From: Cucumis sativus
Taxonomy: Eukaryota; Streptophyta; Magnoliopsida; Cucurbitales; Cucurbitaceae
Assembly: GCF_000004075.3 (NCBI RefSeq)
Contig: NC_026659.2
Coordinates: 5,456,001-5,520,000 of the forward strand
Length of the DNA: 64,000 nt
Reading direction: 5' to 3'
In this document: in pieces, positions 14,645-26,900 of the stretch
Layout of the letters: the number at the start of each line of letters is the position of its first letter
How positions within the stretch are numbered: position 1 is the first letter of the stretch
Translations under genes and position numbers: made by a program
The notes under the pieces: model-generated
The model's input: only the letters and a program-made list of their open reading frames with translations
The model's database searches: none
Told to the model about the DNA's origin: nothing

Positions 14645-17223
14645 CTATCTAACTTTGTGTGTTTCCTCCATTTTTGATGATTGATACTTGAAGTACATGG
14701 GGTTTGGAAGCTTATAAATACGAGTTCCTACAGATAGTGCTGACAAGGCATCCATGTGGCTGCTAATCACACCTATAACGCTGAATCCCTCGCTCTGCAA
14801 TGCTGCTTGTTGCCGACTGAAGTATACCGGATGATTGATCTGCATTTCATCATCCATTCTGCAAGATTTTTTTAAAAACAAAATATACTTAAATATGCAT
14901 AATTGTCATAGGACAGATAATCTGTTTATAGAACATAAAAATTATGTCCACATAGGAAGGAAAAAGCTAGGCTCCTAGTATTTCCAGGAAGTACTAGTTG
15001 AGTATATCCAGGATTGGCCTACTAGTTGAACAAGTTTTGTTTGAGAAATAGTTTTGATCTGATATGAAACAGAGCACCTTGATCCAAATTAAAAGGGGAA
15101 GAGGAAGAAGGATTTCAATAACATCCTAAAATAAGGTTTTTTTTTTTTTTGTAAAGCCTGCCAATAAAATAGAAATATCGAAGATACCTCATAATCAGCT
15201 GTAGCCAACCTTTATACCCTGCAGAAGTAAGATGTTCAATAGTGGCATTCCTATTAACTTCTGATTTTCTTGATATTAAGGTCGTAGGCCATCTGCAAGA
15301 TCTGAGTTTCTTGTATAATTTTAGAAGAAAGTTTTGCTTCAATTTCTTTGCCTGATCGACACAATCACTGCATTCATAATTAAATTGATTGAGAGAATTT
15401 ATTTTAATGTTACTCAACCAGGACCCGAAGCAGAAGACTGTAATACAACAAACACTAAATATTGATATCCACACACATAATGTTCTTGCATTTCTCATGG
15501 TTAAAGGTAAACAGTAAACTCCTTTGAGAATTTAATTTCAAGGTGGAAAAGGATTATAAAGATGAAATATGATGCAAGGGGAAACCAAACTAGCAAAAGA
15601 ATGAAACAAAATTTGGCATTATCATTACCAATAATGATAATTATCAATGACAGAACAGAAAGAAAGAACACCATACAGATATCAGGAACATACCTGGAGA
15701 TTAGCACGTCATTGTAATCACGGTTTGTGAAAAGAAGGTCATCTATGTCCATCAATACAATATCTTGACCGTTGTCTACTTTGGCAGCACTACAGAAATA
15801 ATTATCGACCACCAGCAGTGAAGAATCCAAATCTCGTTCATACTGACCACTTCTAATGTATTGAATGGCAAACTCCTTGCAAAATGAAGGTATCCCATCT
15901 GTTTCCAAGCCATTTAGCTCCAAATGCACAGATAGAGCCTTGCAATAGTCATAATCAACACTTGATCTCTGAATCTCAACAACTCCTTCACTTCTGTTTT
16001 GACAATATTGCAACATTACAGTCAATGAGACCAACAAAGTGATAAGTAACACTCCAACAGTAGCTAGAGCACCAACGAAAATCGTTGCTGTTAAAGGTGT
16101 CATGTAGAATCCTGACTCTATGATATAGCGGCTTCCCATATCTGCCTCATTAAAAGGATAACAATAACTACTCAGGGTTATGAGCCTCAAATGCCAGTAA
16201 AAGTTCTTCCATCAAATTGCTATATGTCAATGACCAATAACTGCTACGTTGACTATCACAAGAACGACAAACACAATGCCACAACACGTCTATCAGATTA
16301 GTTTCACTCGTTTTCAGATTATGGCCTATTAATGATAATAGGCAATTGCTTGTTTCAATGAGTATTCAAAAAGTGGTTTGGGGAGATAATTTTATCTAGT
16401 GTTTTCATTCATTTTTTGTTTTCCTTCAATTAAAAACATCATAGATTCATAAATCTAGTCATATACTGTAAAATTTAACTGCTCATTGTATTGACTACAT
16501 AATAGAGACTGCAGAATAGAATAAAAAAAAGGTTAGATGAAAAGAGAAATATTAGTTACTAGATATTTTGTGAGTATCAATTCTTTTCCATTAATGCTAA
16601 TTCAAATACTTTCTGCAAATCTCCACTGTTTTTTCCTAAGAGGATAACTTATCCTCCTTTTTGTACACATATTTCCATCAGTTCATATCCTTTTCTATGT
16701 TTCTCACTTGAAAAATGTAATATTTATATTGCTTTCTGCTTTTATTATTTTATTTTTTTTTGTAATGTATTTTCTGACAATAATTAGCTAAAAAAGAATC
16801 CTCAACATCAGAAAATTGTATCCTGTATTTATCTTATTAGTTATTATAACAAAGAGTAATCCTTGGCATAAAAGTAAAGGTTTTAAATTATGTATCGACC
16901 CAACAGCTTAAACTGAGGAGTGAAGGTAATTTAATATAGTATCAAACAAAAGGAAATTATATTTGACAAAGTGATAAAGGCAATAACAAAATCCTCAGGA
17001 AATCAAACACTCCATATCCGGAAGTTTTTGGATTCTGTTGTTGCTTCTGTGAAACAAACCAAACATGCTTCTCTTTCAGTAAACTGAATCATCTTCATGA
17101 AAAGAGACCATAAGGGAAAGAAAAGGATGTACTAAACTCCATACCTGAATTCCCAGAACTTCCCCCAGTAGAATGACTCTGAGTAGAGAACTGGCGCTCC
17201 ATTTCATTCCCATAAGCAGACAT
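14645..17223 (-). CDS. Membrane-anchored HAD-IIIB acid-phosphatase-like protein (At2g39920 family)
   Basis: Four exons in transcript order, 17223-17145, 16141-15694, 15367-15188 and 14858-14645, give 306 residues; the first intron is about 1 kb. A single transmembrane helix lies at about residues 42-71 ([20 protein letters not shown]). A HAD motif I follows near 156-162 in [12 protein letters not shown], but the Thr expected after DxDx is Leu. Later HAD landmarks are weak. No clear motif II TGR/TGN is seen, and the region where acid phosphatases carry GDQWSDL reads [13 protein letters not shown]. The protein is therefore probably not a normal phosphatase, although it belongs to the VSP/acid-phosphatase-B lineage. 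Its match to At2g39920, next to the ARM family At2g39910, is from memory. An 8-codon uORF ends 3 nt before the start. Confidence 0.82.
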
Positions 17224-17226
17224 TGT

Positions 17227-17253
17227 TCAAAGAAATTCCAATATAAGGGTCAT
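17227..17253 (-). promoter_or_regulatory. 8-codon uORF just upstream of HAD gene start
   Basis: On the minus strand an ATG at 17253 opens eight codons and stops with TGA at 17229-17227, leaving only ACA before the main ATG at 17223. A CAG acceptor sits directly before the uORF ATG, so the uORF would open a leader exon. Such spacing can permit reinitiation; whether it affects translation is inference. Confidence 0.5.
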
Positions 17254-20200
17254 CTGCAATTATCTCAAATAATATTCAGGTTTCAAATCTTAGAAAACAA
17301 AGAGATATCAGCATTAAGAAGCAATTTCAAACAAAATTTTGAACATTCCAAATAATCAAAAAAAAAAAAAAAAATTGAGATTGTTGACTTACTCAACGGC
17401 AGAAATCTCTTCGATCAATCTGTGAAACGAAACCCAATTTCAAAACCCATTTAGTATTAGATCAGAAGTAAACCGATATGGAGGGTATTAAGGGATTCAG
17501 GATTGGATATGAACACCATACCAATAATTTTCGAACAGTTACCAAGTTGAACACATAAAACTTATGGTGGGTCACAAGCTATCAATTTCTGGGCTAAGAG
17601 ACGAGACTTTCTATTTTATGGGTTTTGTCCGAGAGGTGGGAAAAACTCGAAAAGCGTAAAAAAATTAATGCCCAAATGGAAGTGAAAGCGAAATATGTAG
17701 GAATGGGTGTGTAAAAGATTCGAAGAAATGATGAAGAAATCAGAGAGAATGGGCAAATTGGTATTCTTCAATCTTCCATAGGTAAAGATTAATTAGGAAA
17801 AAAAACAGACATATGATATACCAAGTTGAAATATGAAGCTTTCTTCTTCTTTTTTGTTCAATCATTACCTGTGAGATCAAGCCATCGAGCACTATCCTTT
17901 TTAACAATAGTTAAAAGGACTCTTAGTTAAAAGTACTCTTCACTCCTGCATACATCATCATGCCAAATAAGCTTAGAAAATGAGTTTTTTTAGTATCACT
18001 TATTATCTTTTATAAAAAACACACTAAATAATTCGACTCGTAAAAAGTCACTAGTACACATAATAGACTTAATACACTAAATTGTGTCATATCTACAAAA
18101 TAAAAAAAAGTGCGACACACTTTAAATATCTTATTCTTAATTTGTCACTATCGTCTTACTTTCTCTTACTATTAGAATTTTCGCACCAATTCTAGTAACG
18201 ACAAAGTAAAATGACCCAATATTAAAGATTAAGAAAAATTAACTTTTTCTTGACATTAGTTATAGTATTAAGAATGTTTCTTCCGTTGCAAAATAATCAA
18301 AGTCCTAATGTAATATCCATTTTAAATGATTTTTTTTCTAAATCAATTGTCATTCAATTATAGTTTTAATGTCCTTTGCTAGGTTCGGTTGAAATTTGAT
18401 TATCTTTTTATTGACATCTCAAGTATAAACCAAATAGACTTTTTATGGACTAAAAAATGTGAACAAAAGACTAAGAAAGGTAAGCAAAAATCACATTTAA
18501 ATTTACTTTTTTTTTTGGTGCGTTTACAAATACACCAAAAAAAAAAATCATATACCAAGATTGATTTATAAGATGATATATTGTACTTATTAAATATAAT
18601 TTGGTTTATTTTTAGAAAACTAAAACATATTGTGTTGTATATATCAAATATACATACCTTGATTTCTTCTTCGAAACTTATTGCTTACATTTATGAGGGT
18701 AAATGTTTTTTTTTTTTTTTAAATAGAGAAACATTTCTTACTTATATAGGTTTTGAAAAGAAAACCATTTTGGAAGTTCACAACTGTGTATATAAAAAGT
18801 GAAGGGTAAAAAGGAGGGCTGAAAAATAAATTGGGTCAAACTTTCGTGTAAAATAATTTTACACTATTTATTTATTTATTTATATATATATATATATATG
18901 AAAGTTTAGAGAATTGTGTAATTAGACTTATTTATTTAGATAATGAGGAGAAAACCATAAAAGTTGTTTGGTTGAATTAAAGATAAATGCGTTTTGTGGT
19001 TATGTTATTAGAATTTTATGAAAAAAATATTTTGTATTTAATTTATGAAATAAAGTTTGATATAGTAACAAATTGATTATTTAAAAAATAAATATCATTC
19101 AATGTATTGATAAAAAAAATTAATTAAGAATCTATTATATAATTGTAAATATTAGAAAATTCCTAATTTATAATTAAAACTAACTCATTAATATATTTAA
19201 TAGAATATCAAACTAATTATGTTCTAATTTTAATTAAAAATTAAATAATATAAGAAAATCTATTTTAGTGAAGTTTTATAAAAAGAATTAAGAAAATGGT
19301 TTTTTTTTCTTCAAAATATAACAAACATGTAAAATATTTACACTATATAGAATAATTTTGAAAACAGAAAAACGTCATAGGTCCACAATAAAAAAAATAG
19401 CAAAATTGTCTAGTCAACACGATTAATCAGACATACGTGTGTAATTTTTCTTCTAAATGATCATGATATGCGATCATGTAGGAAATGATACACGATTATG
19501 TAGACAGTATCAACACTGGCCACACACATGTGTGTAATTCTTGTTCTAAATGATCGTAATACGCGATCGTGTAGAAAATGATACATGATCACATATCAAA
19601 ATTTCTAAATGATTGTGTACCAATCGAAAATATCTTGGTTCACGATCGTATACCAAGATCATTTATATTTAGTATAATACTGTGTACCAATATCTTTTAG
19701 ATCTTAGTATACGATCATTTAGAACTGAAAGAGAAAATATATGAGAGATGACGAAAATCTTTTACCAAGTGAGAATTTGAAGAAGTGAAAAAAGAAAAAA
19801 ATATATGTGAGAGATGACGAGGGAAAAAATTCTAGTAGAGGAAAGGAAGAAAAATCACGAACAAGAACAAATGAGAATCTGAAGAAAAAAGAAGTAATAA
19901 TATGAAGATGAGATGAATTAATCGCAAAGAAAAAAACAAAAAGAAGTGAAAAATCATCTCTGATATTCAAGGGCAAACCTGGAATGTATGAACTCTCCAA
20001 TTGGAGTCCACTCCTACGCACAACCCAAAGCCCTACATGGAACTCATGGTGTGAACTCTTAGGGACGCTAGAGCTAAAAGTATGCTACTTTTCTCTAGCT
20101 AAATTGTTTTATAACGATTTTAAGGGTATTTTAAAACTTTAGGATAATATTTAGGCTAACTTAAACAAATCCTAAGTCTAGGTGAAACATTCAAGCATAA

Positions 20201-21000
20201 TCATTATACCGAATTTTAATATACGATGTCTAGGTGATAAACCAGTTTTATTACCTCAGATCTCTCACCCATGCTCATAAAATTAGGTTAACTAGGCTTA
20301 AAACCTAATTACGATCTTCATGTAGCAGATGTTCTGTAAACTGTCAACTTAAGAACCTCCAACCTTAGTCATGTTATGTGACTTGTTGACAAGATCAAAT
20401 CAGGTGAGCCTCTTGTAACCAATTTTACAAGATATCGACATAACCATTATATATGAAAAATTAATTAATAAGATTTTTTCTTTTTTATTTTGTTAGACAC
20501 GCCGTAAATATTTTGGCACTTGGTTATATTTATGGAAAGTAACCTAAATGAAAATGTTTGAATATTAATAATAAAATAAAAAGAATTTTGCAATAGAAAA
20601 AAAATCGTTAGAAGTTCATCTCTAGTAAAGCAAGGCAAATCCATGAATGAAAAGTAAATATATATATATATATATGATTTTACTGAAAAGTCTCAAAATT
20701 TCATTTATTATTTTAATTAAAATTTTGTGTATTTTTGAATCATTTTAAGTTTCACATCAATTATAAATAAAATTGATTTTCAAAAATATATATAATATAA
20801 TACTAGAATTATATTATACTATATTTATTATCTATGTTATACCTCTCATAATTAATGTAATAAGTAATCGAGATTTATATTTGTATTTAATATTAGATTA
20901 TCATTTATTGGAGAAATAATTTTAATATAGTATAAAGTTGAATATAATATGGTAATATTATATTAAATGATTTCTACTAATTGACTTTATTCAATTTCAT
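17254..21000. other. HAD-gene 5' region, then AT-rich intergenic DNA
   Basis: The first about 550 bases hold the HAD-gene leader (a probable 5'-UTR intron around 17260-17400) and promoter. From 17.9 kb the sequence is AT-rich with homopolymers and (TA)n tracts (for example near 18880-18899 and 20658-20675). A perfect 9-bp inverted repeat, GTGTAAAAT/ATTTTACAC, lies at 18846-18864. A block at about 20000-20450 is less AT-rich and looks like a dispersed non-coding repeat. No supported gene was found. Confidence 0.5.
19437..19720. repeat. Diverged repeats rich in GATC palindromes
   Basis: Two imperfect copies with a period of 93 bp begin GTGTGTAATT at 19437 and 19530. Each contains CTAAATGATC followed by a GATCRT palindrome and AAATGATAC. 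Related pieces (CACGATCGTATACCAAGATC, then TATACGATCATTTAGAAC) continue to about 19720. This may be part of a DNA transposon end, but no terminal repeat was established. Confidence 0.5.
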
Positions 21001-21373
21001 TCGCAACACAATTAAAGAAAATCACCCTTCACCTTTCAGGTGTTGTCCATGTTTTCACCGATCAATTTTGCCGTTATTCAATTTCATTCGCAACACAATT
21101 AGAGAAATCTTCCTCAACTAACTTTTTCACACTTTCGTTCCCACGTTTTATATTTTTCATATATCTACATTATATACTATATATTTTTTCATATACCCTA
21201 ATTTGTTTATGTGACTAAATAAGCTACTTAGCTAACTGATTGTAAAGTTGTTAAGGTTGTTACAACCTATTAACAGTTATGTACCTGAAAACACCTATTA
21301 TAAATAAACATCTTTACCATATTGGAAAGATAGAGGAATTTTTCAAAAAACATACTTGGTTTGTACACCAAAT

Positions 21374-21385
21374 TGGTATCAGAGC
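21374..21385 (+). other. Primer-binding site, initiator tRNA-Met type
   Basis: TGGTATCAGAGC is the standard plant LTR-element PBS complementary to the 3' end of initiator tRNA-Met. It lies 3 nt after the putative LTR end CA at 21369-21370. Confidence 0.85.
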
Positions 21386-21403
21386 TTCATCCGACTTGGG
21401 ATC

Positions 21404-22440
21404 GATGGCTAATCGCCGCAACAGAGCTCTAGCAGCGGAGGAATTACAAGAGGCGGGAGAAACACCTATCCTCTTTTCAAGAACATCAACCATACGCTTG
21501 CTGTCAGTTGAGAATTCGTTGGAGGGAATTCGAGAGACCTTGGATGCTATAGTTAGAAGATTAGATGAGATGATTCAACTACAACCTGAAGAAGAACAGT
21601 CGAATCTATGACAATGGGGAGCGCGAATAAGAAAAGGTGTAGAATTTCAGGGAGGCTACATCAATCAAGAAAATCATCTGGAAGGAAGACTAAACCAGTT
21701 ACGAAGAAGAGATAGATATGAAGAACAGTGATTGAAAAATCAAGATTGGAGTTCCTCAAGCGAAGAAGTAGAAAGTGATGCTACCATTAACAATAGAGGA
21801 TGTCAATTTGCACCTTTAAGAGAACGAAGGGCAGAAGCATATGAATATAAAATGAAAATCGACCTCCTTATATACGACGACAAACGAAATATTGAAACCT
21901 TCCTTGACTGGATTAAGAATACTAAAAAAAAACCCAATTACATGGGTACAACTGAGCACAAGAAGGTTCATTTGGTGACATTGAAACTAAAAGGTGGAAC
22001 ATCAGCCTTGTGGGATCAAGTAGTAGTCAATCGACAAAAACAAGGGAAGCACTCAACTCGATCAGGGAAAAAAATGAAGAAATTAATGAAACAAAGGTTC
22101 TTACCTCCAAACTATGAACACACTATATACACAATACCAGAATTGCCGACAAATATCCTAAAAAAGAGCAGAGTACATTGAGGAGTTTCACCGGTTGGGA
22201 GCTCGGACGAACTTGATGGAAAGTGAACAACATTTGATTGCCAGATTTAATAGGGATTACGAATGGACCTAAGAGAGAAAGTAAAACTTCAACGTTTCCA
22301 ATGGCTATCAGAAGTCATAGCTTATGCAGAAATAGTAGAAGAAATGGTGGAAAGTCGATTGAAATTTACAAGAAAATAATTGTGAGAAACTCCCACATCC
22401 AAAAGTACCTTGGCACCCCAAGTGATCAATAAAATTAATG
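21404..22440 (+). pseudogene. Broken Ty3-type gag
   Basis: Gag-like reading frames occur at 21404-21611, about 21732-22181 and about 22238-22432, interrupted by stops and frame changes. The middle piece carries the retrotransposon-gag character KVHLVTLKLKGGTSALWDQV followed by a basic stretch. It cannot encode an intact gag. Confidence 0.65.
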
Positions 22441-22631
22441 TGGCAAAAAAGAATAAAGAACCAGAAAAAATTGGGAAGATAGAACCTATTAACAGTTAGG
22501 TACTTGGGGATTTTTCGAAAAAACCTATTAACAGTTACATAACTAAAAACGCCTATTATAAATAAACATCTTCACCATATTCGGAAGATAGAAAAAATTT
22601 CCAGAAAACATACTTAGTTTGTACACCAGAA

Positions 22632-22795
22632 ACTACATAATATACTATATATTTTTCATATTCCCTAAAAATAATTTGAAACATAAACTACAAAATATAC
22701 TATATATTTTTCATATACCTTAAAAAAATTTCGAAGCATGAACTACATAATATACTATACATTTTTCATATACTCTAACAAATTTTGTATATAAC
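22632..22795. repeat. Three tandem copies of a 55-bp unit
   Basis: Units start ACTACATAAT or ACTACAAAAT at 22632, 22687 and 22742, each continuing ATACTATATATTTTTCATAT with few differences. A fourth related copy (CTACATTATATACTATATAT) occurs near 21164, upstream of the left LTR segment of the gag remnant, so the unit may come from its LTR. Confidence 0.75.
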
Positions 22796-23583
22796 CATAA
22801 ACCCTTTTTCATCGAAAATATTTGAAGGAGATGAACAGAATAATAAAGAATGGACGAAAAGAGGTCGGAGGGAAGGAAGAATTTTTTAACAAAATCACCG
22901 GAACAAAAAGATTATGGAGTAATTTTGATTATAATCATAATAGAATTAATCACATACCATATTTACTTAGAATATTTAATAAATGCAAATCTTGGTCCAC
23001 TTTTTTTATTTTATTTTCTTATTTTTTTAATATGTTATTAATATAAAGATGGGTAGTTTGGTCTTTAGGGCTATACGTTTGTCTAAAATTAAAGTCCTTT
23101 AGGACATTTATGAAAAATTTGGCAACATGAGATCAAACTTGTAATAAAACACTATATTTAGGTTATAGTAGTTAAAACTCCGTAAAAAACGCTACAAAAG
23201 TGATATTTCCAAGAAAATGAACAAAACTCATCAAACAAATATAGACTTCAAATGCCCAAATAAATTCTTACCTAAAAAAAATGGGACTTAAATACATGAA
23301 TGTTACAACAAAATTTTGAAAAAAAATGGGAATAAATACATACGTACATACATATTGAATGGGATAATAAAAAAAAGGTGGAAATATTGTGGAAATTTGA
23401 ATGTTTAATTAATTTAGCTATTTATAGAGAAAATTTAGATTTTAAATTCTAATTTTATTTTATTTTAAACAAAATTAAACCTTAGAATGTTATTTGTTTT
23501 ATAAGTGGCATCTGGATTTAGATTTCAAATCATAATTTTGTTTTATCTTAAATCAAACTATACTAACAAATAGCCTAGTAATC
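22796..23583. other. AT-rich spacer between two LTR elements
   Basis: This is AT-rich DNA with overlapping short ORFs at 22822-23046 that have no domain. No gene is supported. Confidence 0.5.
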
Positions 23584-23971
23584 TGTCAGGGTTCTAACAC
23601 AATATCTAATAAAACACCCAAAAGTGGCTAAACAGAGACAGCACCTGTGATTCTTTATTTATATATATATAGCCAAAAGATACAACCACAATATGAAATA
23701 AAGATAAGAACATTAAATAACAAAGAACATACCAACACCATTTACAAAAAGGATACCCCTTTACGGCTGTTGCTGCCTCCCTTTACCCTAAAGATAACAA
23801 AAAGATACCTACCTCCCTATTCCTCAATCATTCTATTTATAATCTTCCTCAAATTCCTACTCAGTGGGACCCACCTGCACGTTCTCTTTTTTCCACTCAT
23901 TCTCATTAATTGTTGGTGAATTTTCCTTCTTACTCTTCCTAACATAAGTATGTATGATTAGAGGTCTCACA
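23584..23971 (-). repeat. 3' LTR of the chromovirus
   Basis: This is the downstream LTR in element orientation, 388 bp, colinear with the copy at 28513-28903 and differing by scattered substitutions and small indels. The last coding stretch of the polyprotein runs into it, ending at 23857. Confidence 0.9.
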
Positions 23972-26900
23972 ACACCCCTCGGTTCCAAATTCACCTTGTC
24001 CTCAAAGTGGAATGTGAAAAACTGTTGATTCATTTGATAGACAGCTTCCCATGTGGCTTCAGTTTCCGGTAAATTCTTCCACTTGACTAGCCATTCATTA
24101 GCTCCCAAATCCTTGTTCCAGCGAATTTCCAATACATGTTCTGGTCATAGTTGTAACTTGAAATCTGTTGTCAGTATAGGCTGTTGTTGCTGCACAACAT
24201 TCTGCTTACCCAACTTGAGCTTTAACTGCGAGATGTGGAACACATCATGAATACTCGCCGCTGGTGGAAGTTTCAATCTATATGCCACCTCTTCTATTTC
24301 TTCAATGATTGTGTAAGGTCCATAGAATTTTGGCGCCAACTTTTCACATCTTTTCCAAGCTAAGGATATCTGCCTATAAGGTCTGAGCTTCAGGTATACT
24401 TCATCACCCACATTGAACTTCAACTCCCTTCTTTTGGTGTCTGCCCACTTCTTCATGCGGTTTTGGGCTAAATGAAGATTCTCCTTCAAGGCATTCAATA
24501 CCAAATCTCTCTCTTTTAGTATTACTTCTACCTCATCATTCTGAGTTTTTCGGTTCCATAAGATAAAAGAGGGGGTGGTTGCCTGCCATATACAAACTTG
24601 AAGGGGTTGGAACGTATGGATGAATGGAAAGTGGTGTTATACCACAGTTCAGCCCACATAATGAACTTATGCCACTTTTGAGGTTGCTCATTGCATAAGA
24701 ATCTCAAGTATGTCTCCAGACATTGGTTTACCTTTTCTGTCTGTCCATCCGTTTGTGGGTGAAACGCCGTACTTCTTTTTAGTTTAGTTCTCATAGCTGC
24801 AAATAGTTCATTCCAAAAATGACTAATGAAAACTTTATCCCTATTTGATATTATGGATTTTGGGATCCCATGCTTGTTGATAATCTTTTCAATGAATGTA
24901 GTCGCCACCTATTTAGTTGTGAAATGGTGCTTCATAGTAATGAAATAAGCATACTTACTCAATCTATCCACTGCCACCATTATCACATTCATCCCCCCTG
25001 CCTTAGGTAATCCTTCTATGAAATCCATTGACCATTCTTCTAGTATGGCGTCCGGAGTAGGGATTGGTTGTAATACCCATGCTGGTTTCGTGGCCTCGTA
25101 TTTGTTCCTTTGATAAATCTCACATTGCTCCACATATTTCTTTATATCAACCTTCATTCCCTCCCAGTACAGCTCCCCGCTCATTCTCTTGTATGTTCTC
25201 AAGAATCCTGAATGTCCTCCCAAGATCGAGTCATGGAATGTATGCAGCAATATGGGATCAATGAAGAATTCCTTGACAATACCACTCTCTTCTTGTAAAA
25301 CAGTTTCCCATTCTCCTAGCTAAATTTGTTGATTCCCTCTGGATTCTGTTTCAACTCTTTGATGGTTTTCTGTAATTCTTCATCTTGGTTGACTTCCTTG
25401 TCTACCACTTCCATGTCCACAATGCCATTTGTCGTCAAGGAGTTCACTTCCAACGGATATTCAATTCTAGAAAGGGCATCTGCTGCTTTGTTTTGTAATC
25501 CGAGATGGTATAAAATTTTGAAATTGTACCCTAGAAGTTTGGTTAACCATCTCTGAAATTGGGGTTGTACTTCCCTCTGTTCTAAGAGGAATTTCAATGC
25601 CTTTTGATTCGAAATAATTGTAAACTTCCTCCCTAATAGATAATGACGCCATTTCTGTACTGACGATACTACAACCATCAATTCTCTTTTGTAAATGGAC
25701 TTTGTCTAAGCTCGGATCGACAATTTCTGGCTGAAGAAGGCTATGGGGTGACCATTTTGTGATAGTACAACTCCCAATCTTGTCCCTGAAGCATCTGTTT
25801 CAATTAAAAAAGGTAGATCCCAATTAGGCAAGGCTAGCACCACGATATTAGTCATGGCAATCTTCAATTTTTCAAAAGCCACAGTGCTTGTTCATCCCAC
25901 ACAAAAGAATTCTTTTGCAACAATCTAGTCAAAGGAGTTGCAATTTCTCTTATCCTTTAACAAACCTTTGATAGTAGCCCGTTAATCCCATAAATCCTCT
26001 CAAACCTGTGACATGCTTCGGCTGAGGCCATTTCACCATGTCTTTGATTTTCTCCTCATCAGCCTGTACTCTTTTACTAGAGATTAGGTGTCCCAAATAT
26101 TGGATTTTGGAGTGAGCTATGACACACTTCTTCTTATTTACAAATAGATGATTATCCCTCATCACTACAAATACCATCCCTAGGTGTTTCTCATGTTATG
26201 ATATATTCATGCTATATACAAGTATATCATCAAAGAAAACCAATACACATCGTCTTAAGAAGGGTTTGAAGACCCGATTCATCAAGGACTGGAAGGTGGT
26301 TGGTGCGTTTGTAAGACCAAAGGGCATGACAAAAAATTCATAGTGACCCTCATGTGTTCTGAACGCAGTCTTCTCAACATCTTCCTCCTTCATCCTTATT
26401 TGATGGTAACCAGACTTCAAATCTAATTTCGAGAAAACCGTGGCACCATGTAATTCATCCAGCAGTACATCTATCACTAGGATAGAAAATTTGTCAGATA
26501 TGGTCACTTGATTGAGCTTTCGGTAATCTATACAAAAATGTCACCCTCCATCTTTCTTTTTGACCAATAAAATAGGGTTGGAGTAAGGGCTATGACTGGG
26601 ACAGATCACTCCTGCTTGCAGCATTTCCACAACCAATTTCTCAATTTCTTCCTTCTGTACATAACCATATTTATATGGTCTGACATTGATGGGCCTCTGG
26701 TTTGGTAAAACCAATATACGATGATATATTTCTCTCTTAGGGGCAGCCATTTTGGATCCTCAAAGATGTCTGCATACTGTTGTAACAAACATTTAATCAT
26801 TGGGATATTTTCTTCATCCCCTTTCATTGCCTACTCCACTTCCACATCAGTGTCTACTTCATAATTTTGGAGTTCCAGCAGAAAACCCCGATCTTCATCT

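Larger units (their letters stand above)
21264..22628 (+). mobile_element. Deleted LTR retrotransposon remnant with gag only
   Basis: A segment of about 107 bp ending TTTGTACACCA occurs at 21264-21370 and again, diverged, at 22522-22628. It looks like the 3' part of two LTRs. Right after the first comes a primer-binding site (21374-21385), then gag-like coding pieces at about 21404-22440. These include a start MANRRNRALAAEEL and a capsid-like stretch LVTLKLKGGTSALWDQVV. No protease, reverse transcriptase or integrase is present between the LTR ends. A third truncated copy of the LTR sub-segment starts at 22483. The outer LTR limits were not found. Confidence 0.7.
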
